Origin: Candidatus Woesearchaeota archaeon
GTDB lineage: Archaea; Nanobdellota; Nanobdellia; Woesearchaeales; JABIAG01
Reading direction: 5' to 3'
Assembly (NCBI GenBank): GCA_019323235.1
Contig: JAHWHN010000002.1
Span: 1 to 5,413, forward strand
Length of the DNA stretch: 5,413 nt
In this document: piece after piece, positions 1 through 3,718 of the stretch
Numbering within the stretch: position 1 is the first letter of the stretch
How the letters are laid out: every line of letters starts with the position of its first letter
Notes under the pieces: model-generated
The model's input: only the letters and a program-made list of their open reading frames with translations
What the model was told of the DNA's origin: nothing
Database searches by the model: none
Program-made: the position numbers and the translations under genes

Positions 1-68
1 AGAAAGGTTTCTATGAAGTAATTGATAATGTAGAAAATGTTTATGAAATAATTAATAAATTTAAATAA
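1..68 (+). CDS. C-terminal end of an unidentified protein (partial)
   Basis: An open frame enters from the left edge (first full codon at position 3) and stops at TAA 66-68. The visible tail is 21 residues, reading KGFYEVIDNVENVYEIINKF and a final K. It is followed directly by a hairpin and T-tract terminator, which supports a real gene end. A hydrophobic/acidic helical tail of this kind ends many small hydrolases and regulators, so no function can be assigned from it. The gene converges with dnaG. Confidence 0.6.
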   Translation, partial: KGFYEVIDNVENVYEIINKFK

Positions 69-103
69 AAAAAGAATGCTTGAATTAAATCAAGCTTTTT
101 TTT
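67..103. terminator. Bidirectional hairpin and T-tract terminator between convergent genes
   Basis: A perfect 6-bp inverted repeat, GCTTGA (78-83) and TCAAGC (90-95), encloses a 6-nt loop. On the plus strand it is followed at once by eight T (96-103). On the minus strand it is followed, after a few bases, by seven T (the complement of A 67-73). Archaeal RNA polymerase terminates mainly on U-tracts, so both tracts could work with or without the stem. The element sits between the stop of the left partial gene and the dnaG stop, and can serve both. Confidence 0.75.
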
Positions 104-106
104 GTT

Positions 107-1390
107 TTAAAGTTCAGCAAAAGTAAAGATTCCTACTCTTGAATCGGTTTTAACACTAGAATCCATACCAATCAAAATCCTAACTCTTGATTTTTCAGCA
201 ATATCTAGTAATTCTGAATTTATTTCACCATCTAAAATGATTGTTTTAACACCAGATTTTAGGCTTTTTAAAACAGATTCTAATTCACTAATTGGTACTT
301 TTCCTAAAACATTTGATTCTTCGTTTAAGATATAAGCACCCTTAGTTCCAATTAATTCTTCAGACATTGTTTTATATTTAGATTTTTCCTCAGAATTCAA
401 AGTTCGTTTTTTATTAACATTATTAACATTATTGTTGTTATTGTTATTTAATGGTTTATTTCTATCATCTTTGAAATCTCTTGGTCTGCCATTTCTGTTA
501 TTGTTATTGTTATTCATATTATTCTTTTTGAAACTTGGCTTTTCTGATCTTTCAATTGCTTTGAAATCATCTTTTACTTGTTCAAATGGAATTTTTGATC
601 TTAGTGCTTTGTTGATTTCTTTTTTAGTTATTTCCTCAACTTCTTTTCCATCTGGAGCTTTTGTAACAAAATCAATATTTAAAACATTAGATAATTCTCT
701 AATAATTAAATCTCCGCCTCTATCACCATCTACGAAAACAGTAACTGTTTTCTCGTTAGCTAGGCCGATTATTGATTTTGGAACTGATGTTCCGTTAATT
801 GCAATTGCATTCTTAAAACCACATTTCAGTAAGTTTAATACGTCTGCTCTTCCTTCTACAATTATAATTTCTTCATCTTCTTTAACACCAGGACCTGCAG
901 GTAATTTTTCTTTACCATAACTAGTAATTTCCATTACTCTTACAGATTCTGCTACTTCCTCAGAAATTTCTTGAGAATCAGGCATAACATCTTCAATTAA
1001 TTCTTTTAATAGAACTTTTGCTCTACTTACAACATGATTTCTTTTACTTACTCTTATATCTTCAATCTTACTTACTTTAATATTAGAATTACATGGTCCA
1101 ATTCTTTGAATAACTTCTAGAGCTGCCCCAATGATACATGTTTCAGCTTTATCTAAAGATGATGGAATTTGAATTTCACCACTTGTTTTTCCAGAATTGA
1201 TTTCAGAAGTTACTTCTATTCTACCAATTCTTCCATTTCTTTGTAATTCTCTTAGTTCTAAATCAGAACCTAATAAACCTTCAGTTTGACCAAAGACTGC
1301 TCCTATGATATCTGGTTTGTCAACAGTACCTTCAATTGTGAAAGGAGCGTGAATAATATATTTTGCTGCCGCTTGGCTAATTTTACCCAT
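107..1390 (-). CDS. dnaG: Archaeal DnaG (TOPRIM primase-family protein, exosome-associated)
   Basis: The product is 427 aa. The N-terminal region (about 1-165) matches the archaeal DnaG pattern: a MGKISQAAAKYIIHA start, a GAVFGQTEGLLG segment, and an RIGRIEV/GEIQIPSSLDKAET block. A TOPRIM domain follows, with IIIVEGRADV (catalytic-type Glu179) and VFVDGDRGGD (Asp221, Asp223, Asp227), the acidic metal-binding triad. An Asn-rich linker (about 290-326) leads to a C-terminal domain (about 345-427) with the family's ILDGEINSELLDIAEKSRVRI-like ending. The family has primase activity in vitro and is a known subunit of the archaeal RNA exosome, where it favours adenine-rich RNA. The start chosen is ATG 1390, because GGAGG lies 8 nt upstream. 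An in-frame TTG at 1405 lies upstream of that ribosome site and is unlikely. The gene is monocistronic as far as can be seen and ends at a shared terminator. Confidence 0.95.
   Translation of the reverse strand: MGKISQAAAKYIIHAPFTIEGTVDKPDIIGAVFGQTEGLLGSDLELRELQRNGRIGRIEVTSEINSGKTSGEIQIPSSLDKAETCIIGAALEVIQRIGPCNSNIKVSKIEDIRVSKRNHVVSRAKVLLKELIEDVMPDSQEISEEVAESVRVMEITSYGKEKLPAGPGVKEDEEIIIVEGRADVLNLLKCGFKNAIAINGTSVPKSIIGLANEKTVTVFVDGDRGGDLIIRELSNVLNIDFVTKAPDGKEVEEITKKEINKALRSKIPFEQVKDDFKAIERSEKPSFKKNNMNNNNNNRNGRPRDFKDDRNKPLNNNNNNNVNNVNKKRTLNSEEKSKYKTMSEELIGTKGAYILNEESNVLGKVPISELESVLKSLKSGVKTIILDGEINSELLDIAEKSRVRILIGMDSSVKTDSRVGIFTFAEL
413..523 (-). repeat. Asn-rich low-complexity linker encoded by AAT/AAC runs inside dnaG
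   Basis: Residues about 290-326 of DnaG contain two Asn runs, of six and seven residues, plus scattered NN and VNN units. They are separated by a short basic segment, RNGRPRDFKDDRNKPL. The DNA is a mix of AAT and AAC triplets, so it is microsatellite-like rather than a pure repeat. It joins the TOPRIM core to the C-terminal domain and is probably disordered. Such a tract is prone to length change by replication slippage. Confidence 0.8.
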
Positions 1391-1398
1391 TTTAATTT

Positions 1399-1403
1399 CC
1401 TCC
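1399..1403 (-). promoter_or_regulatory. Shine-Dalgarno site that decides the dnaG start
   Basis: The minus strand reads GGAGG followed by AAATTAAA and ATG at 1390, an 8-nt spacer. This is the strongest ribosome-binding sequence I noticed in the window, and it rules in favour of ATG 1390 over the TTG at 1405 that precedes it. Confidence 0.85.
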
Positions 1404-1432
1404 AAACTAGACAGAATTAGACTTAGATTAAG

Positions 1433-1439
1433 TTTTAAA
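1433..1439 (-). promoter_or_regulatory. Possible dnaG-proximal TATA element
   Basis: The minus strand has GTTTAAAAC about 45 nt upstream of the dnaG ATG. With the usual archaeal spacing of about 26 nt to the start site, transcription would begin near 1410 and give a leader of about 20 nt containing the GGAGG site. The surroundings are so AT-rich that chance matches are expected. The alternative is that dnaG is read from the stronger minus-strand TATA box at 1797-1804, with a leader of nearly 400 nt. Confidence 0.25.
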
Positions 1440-1510
1440 CAAGACTAAATAATAGTAAGTAGATTACTTTTTATTTATTTAATCTAATGTTTCTCACCCT
1501 TTTTCTTTTT

Positions 1511-1774
1511 GTGATCTTGTCAGGATCGTGATGTAATGAATATAATTAATCTAATTCTTCTAGCGTCTTAATTGTGCTATTCAACTTAATATTACATTTC
1601 AAAATTGTCAATTTTGTGAATGCATTTTATCGATTTTGTCAAAATCAATATCTAATTATAATGAAATGCTGTGTCATTTCTTTATGATTATGCAACCCGC
1701 TACACTAACTCCCAAACTCATTGCTTCGGACTTCACCTTAAGCTCTGTTGAGTACTCTCGTGACGGGCTTGTTA
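1511..1774 (-). ncRNA. Candidate structured non-coding RNA (or long dnaG leader), family not recognised
   Basis: This gene-free stretch has a GC-rich island (about 1690-1772) in a very AT-rich background, the usual mark of a structured RNA gene in an AT-rich archaeon. The island can be closed by CAACCCG (1693-1699) pairing with CGGG/TTG (1764-1767, 1769-1771, one bulged base). Inside this an ACTCA/TGAGT stem and a GCTT/AAGC stem are possible. Four further hairpins fill 1513-1690. Minus orientation is preferred because a TATA box at 1797-1804 would place the start near 1774, exactly at the island edge. Plus orientation is not excluded: G-U pairs in the hairpins are split between strands, and the plus strand has a T-rich tract at 1807-1819. 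I compared it by eye with RNase P RNA, SRP RNA, 5S and tRNA. The AAGUCC word recalls RNase P CR-I, but the matching P4 partner (GGCUU) is absent. Ends and identity are uncertain. Confidence 0.4.
1513..1690. repeat. Series of four hairpins, each with TGTCA at the apex
   Basis: TGTCA (TGACA on the minus strand) occurs at 1518, 1606, 1637 and 1672, each time at or next to a hairpin tip. The stems are: GATCTT/AGGATC (1513-1527); CAAAATT/AATTTTG with outer CATT/AATG (1595-1622); GATTTT/AAAATC (1632-1646); and a long stem, TAATTATAATGAAATG against CATTTCTTTATGATTA, with one mismatch and one G-T pair (1653-1690). In the first three the loop is exactly GTC. They may be RNA helices of the candidate ncRNA or protein-binding palindromes in DNA. 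Confidence 0.55.
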
Positions 1775-1796
1775 ATAAAAAAATAAGCTAGATACA

Positions 1797-1804
1797 TTTA
1801 TAAA
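1797..1804 (-). promoter_or_regulatory. TATA box for a minus-strand transcript (candidate ncRNA or dnaG leader)
   Basis: The minus strand reads GAAACC then TTTATAAATG. The purine-rich block before it suits a TFB-recognition element. With about 26 nt to the start site, transcription would begin near 1774, at the boundary where the sequence changes from AT-rich to the GC-rich island. TTTATAAA is itself palindromic, so the orientation is set by the purine-rich flank and the downstream island. Confidence 0.45.
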
Positions 1805-1836
1805 GGTTTCTTTTTTTCCTTTAAAAATAGAGATTA

Positions 1837-1884
1837 TTTATAAATACTAGAAGAATTTCATTTATAAATAATTAATTATAAATA
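1837..1884 (+). promoter_or_regulatory. rio1 promoter region with three TATAAATA boxes
   Basis: TATAAATA occurs at 1839-1846, 1863-1870 and 1877-1884, and the first two share the longer TTTATAAATA. The box at 1839 predicts a start site near 1868 and a leader of about 20 nt. The box at 1863 predicts a start at or just beside the ATG at 1887, that is, a leaderless mRNA. The third lies too close to the ATG to be used as a TATA box. No Shine-Dalgarno site precedes the ATG, which fits leaderless or short-leader translation. Confidence 0.6.
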
Positions 1885-1886
1885 AA

Positions 1887-2585
1887 ATGGCAAGGATTAC
1901 TAGAGATAAATTTAAGGTAGAAAAGACTGTTTTTGATAATTTTACCATTAATAATTTAAGAAAATTGGAAGCAGATGGTTTTTTAGAAATTGAATCTTTA
2001 ATCCCTTTGTTTATGGGTAAAGAAGCTAATGTTTTTATCGGTGAAGGTAAACATGGCAAGGTTGCTGTTAAGATTTATAGATTAGAAAACTGTGATTTTA
2101 ATAGAATGTATGATTATATTAAATATGATCCAAGATTTATGAAAATTAAAAGAAGAAAAAGAGATGTTATCCTTACTTGGGTTAAAAGAGAATATAGAAA
2201 TTTGCTTAAAGCTAGAGAAGAAAAGGTTAGAGTTCCAACAATTTATTGTATTAAACATAATGTATTAGTTATGGAGTTAGTTGGGAGTCCGGCTATGAAA
2301 GTTAAAGACCACCTTCCTGTTAACCCTCAAAAGTTTTATAAAGATTTGATAATACAAATTAAAAGATTGCTTAAAGCAGAGTTAGTTCATGGTGATTTGT
2401 CAAAATTTAATATTTTGAATGACAACGAAAAACCAGTTTTAATTGATTTTTCACAAGCAATTGTTAAAAGTTCAATAAGAGCTAAAGAATATTTAGAGAG
2501 AGATATTGAAAATATTAACTCTTTTTTTAAAAAATTAGGTCTAAAAGAAAAAGAGTTAAAAACTATAGAGGATTTCAAAAAATAA
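1887..2585 (+). CDS. rio1: RIO1-type atypical serine kinase/ATPase
   Basis: The product is 232 aa, with the RIO kinase core complete. The nucleotide loop is MGKEANVF (43-50), in place of the usual STGKEANV. The ATP-binding lysine is in AVKIYR (Lys62). The RIO-specific flexible loop, rich in Arg/Lys, spans about 67-95. The hinge is VMELVG (128-133), the catalytic loop HGDLSKFN (Asp170) and the metal-binding motif IDFSQA (Asp187). RIO1 proteins bind the pre-40S or archaeal pre-30S particle and use ATP hydrolysis to drive the last steps of small-subunit maturation. The ATG at 1887 is preceded by in-frame stops and by TATA boxes, and has no Shine-Dalgarno site. The KH gene starts 1 nt after the stop, an arrangement common in archaea. 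Many archaea also carry the aIF1A gene just upstream, but here that position is taken by the non-coding region. Confidence 0.93.
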   Translation: MARITRDKFKVEKTVFDNFTINNLRKLEADGFLEIESLIPLFMGKEANVFIGEGKHGKVAVKIYRLENCDFNRMYDYIKYDPRFMKIKRRKRDVILTWVKREYRNLLKAREEKVRVPTIYCIKHNVLVMELVGSPAMKVKDHLPVNPQKFYKDLIIQIKRLLKAELVHGDLSKFNILNDNEKPVLIDFSQAIVKSSIRAKEYLERDIENINSFFKKLGLKEKELKTIEDFKK

Positions 2586-2586
2586 A

Positions 2587-3135
2587 ATGAGCATGCCAGA
2601 TGAATATTCATACGAGATTAAAGTTCCAAAATTGAGAACTGCAGTCTTAATTGGTACTAAAGGAGAGACTAAGAAGAGGATCCAAAAAGAAACTGGTACT
2701 TCAATAAGTGTTGATTCTAAGAATAATATTGTTACTGTTTCTGGCTCTGATGCTATTTCTTTAATGGATGCTCAAAATATTATAAAAGCTATTGCTCGTG
2801 GTTTTAATCCAGAAGTTGCTTTTCTACTTCTAAAACCTGATTTTAATCTAGAAATTATTGATTTGAAGTTCGTTGCTAAGAATAAAAACGATTTATCAAG
2901 AATTAAAGGAAGAATTATTGGTTTTAATGGTAAAAGTAGAAGAAAAATTGAGGAATTAACTGAAACCGACATTTGTATTTTTGGTAAGACTGTTTCAATT
3001 ATTGGTGAAATCTCAAATGTTTCTATAGCTAAAAGAGCTATTTCTAATTTAATTCAAGGTAGTCAACATACTAAAGTTTTCTTATGGTTAGAAAAACAAA
3101 GAAAAGTTAACAAATTTAATGAAGGACAATTTTAA
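2587..3135 (+). CDS. Dim2/Pno1-like KH-domain protein, ribosome biogenesis
   Basis: The product is 182 aa with two KH domains. KH1 has the GXXG loop IGTKGE (Gly23-Gly26) followed by an RIQKETGTSI helix. KH2 has GRIIGFNGKSRRKIEELT (Gly112-Gly115), then DICIFGKTVSIIGE and a C-terminal AKRAISNLIQGSQHTKVFLWLE segment typical of archaeal Dim2 (Pno1/Krr1 type). In eukaryotes Pno1/Dim2 binds the 3' end region of small-subunit rRNA and works with the nuclease Nob1; the archaeal homologue is thought to act on 16S rRNA in the same way. It begins 1 nt after the rio1 stop. The nearest purine-rich stretch is GAGG at 2568-2571, too far away for a good ribosome site, so translational coupling is likely. A second ATG at 2593 is possible. 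KH2 has GFNG where GKEG is usual, keeping the glycines but losing the first basic residue. Confidence 0.9.
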   Translation: MSMPDEYSYEIKVPKLRTAVLIGTKGETKKRIQKETGTSISVDSKNNIVTVSGSDAISLMDAQNIIKAIARGFNPEVAFLLLKPDFNLEIIDLKFVAKNKNDLSRIKGRIIGFNGKSRRKIEELTETDICIFGKTVSIIGEISNVSIAKRAISNLIQGSQHTKVFLWLEKQRKVNKFNEGQF

Positions 3136-3677
3136 TTATTTTTAATAAATTCTAATACTTTAGCAAATACTTCTTCTACATTTAGATTTGTTGTGTCAAT
3201 TACTAAGTCATAATTAGATTCATCAAAAGGATTTAATCCATATAAATCAAAATATAAGTGTTCATCAACTTTTTGTCTTGCTATTAATTTATCTATTGCT
3301 TCTTGTATGTTTGAGAAGGATTCAACTTTTCTTGATTCATCGCTATGTCCAAGAATTCTTTTTGCTCCTTCTTCAATTGTACATTTGAAATATAATTTTA
3401 TTGAATCTGGTATGAAATGATAAGCAACTCTTCCAACAAAAACAAAATCATCTTCTTCAATACCAATTCTTTTCATCTCATTATCTAAGTCTTTGTCTAT
3501 TGAATCATCTTTTTTTCTTACTTCTCTTAATTCTTCTAAGGAAATATTTCTTGATTCAGCTGCTTTTCTCATTAATTTTCCAAGATCATAATACTTAAGG
3601 TTAAATTCCTTGCATAGTTTCTCGGCAATTACTGATTTTCCACTTCCTGGTGTTCCAGATATTGTAATTTTGGTCAT
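3132..3677 (-). CDS. cmk: Archaeal-type cytidylate kinase
   Basis: The product is 181 aa from ATG 3677. It starts MTKITISG, as this family normally does, with the P-loop GTPGSGKS (8-15), an NMP-binding segment DLGKLMRKAAE (31-41), a GRVAYHF block (82-88) in the place of the usual GRLAGW, and a late ARQKVDEHLYFDLYGLNPFDESNYDLVIDTT region (133-163). That region resembles the family's R..RY..YGID..D.S.YDLVI pattern, though the RY pair is altered. The family phosphorylates CMP/dCMP with ATP. A GTG at 3701 would add eight residues, but it sits in the loop of a hairpin, so ATG 3677 is preferred. It lies just downstream of the PIN-ATPase gene, probably in one operon. Its stop overlaps the stop of the convergent KH gene. 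A related P-loop nucleotide kinase is the main alternative. Confidence 0.82.
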   Translation of the reverse strand: MTKITISGTPGSGKSVIAEKLCKEFNLKYYDLGKLMRKAAESRNISLEELREVRKKDDSIDKDLDNEMKRIGIEEDDFVFVGRVAYHFIPDSIKLYFKCTIEEGAKRILGHSDESRKVESFSNIQEAIDKLIARQKVDEHLYFDLYGLNPFDESNYDLVIDTTNLNVEEVFAKVLEFIKNN

Positions 3678-3693
3678 TTCTTCGTTAATTTCC

Positions 3694-3710
3694 AAACCCA
3701 CATTGGGTTT
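3694..3710 (-). other. Perfect 7-bp hairpin between the PIN-ATPase gene and cmk
   Basis: AAACCCA (3694-3700) and TGGGTTT (3704-3710) flank a 3-nt loop. On the minus-strand mRNA the loop reads ATG, and GTG overlaps it. No T-tract follows on the minus strand, so it is not a simple terminator. It lies 16 nt before the cmk ATG and could affect read-through, processing or cmk translation. Confidence 0.5.
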
Positions 3711-3718
3711 TATTTTAA

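Noticed and set aside
432..920. Plus-strand open frame of 162 codons opposite dnaG.
   Set aside because: It is antisense to the well-supported dnaG. Its Leu/Phe/Ser-rich translation is the mirror of the Asn-rich linker and TOPRIM coding sequence, so it is a shadow.
1513..1690. CRISPR array or transposon ends in the hairpin series.
   Set aside because: The stems differ in sequence, spacing is irregular (88, 31, 35 nt between tips), and there are no direct repeats of useful length, transposase gene or target-site duplication.
1674..1721. Small minus-strand ORF (ATG 1721, 15 codons, MSLGVSVAGCIIIKK), with an open frame continuing upstream to a TAG near 1788-1790.
   Set aside because: It lies inside the GC-rich, probably structured island, is very short, and AGGTGA is a poor and distant ribosome site. 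The open frame is easily explained by the local lack of stops in GC-richer sequence.
1690..1774. RNase P RNA, 5S rRNA, SRP RNA or a tRNA in the GC-rich island.
   Set aside because: AAGUCC resembles RNase P CR-I, but no GGCUU partner or ACAGAA-type CR-V is present at the right end. The closed unit (79 nt) is too short for 5S, there is no TTCGAAT-type T-loop for a tRNA, and the SRP helix 8 motif is absent.
3678..3701. Upstream GTG (3701) start for cytidylate kinase.
   Set aside because: It overlaps the loop and stem of a perfect hairpin and has no ribosome site. The family N-terminus begins at the MTKITISG sequence of ATG 3677.
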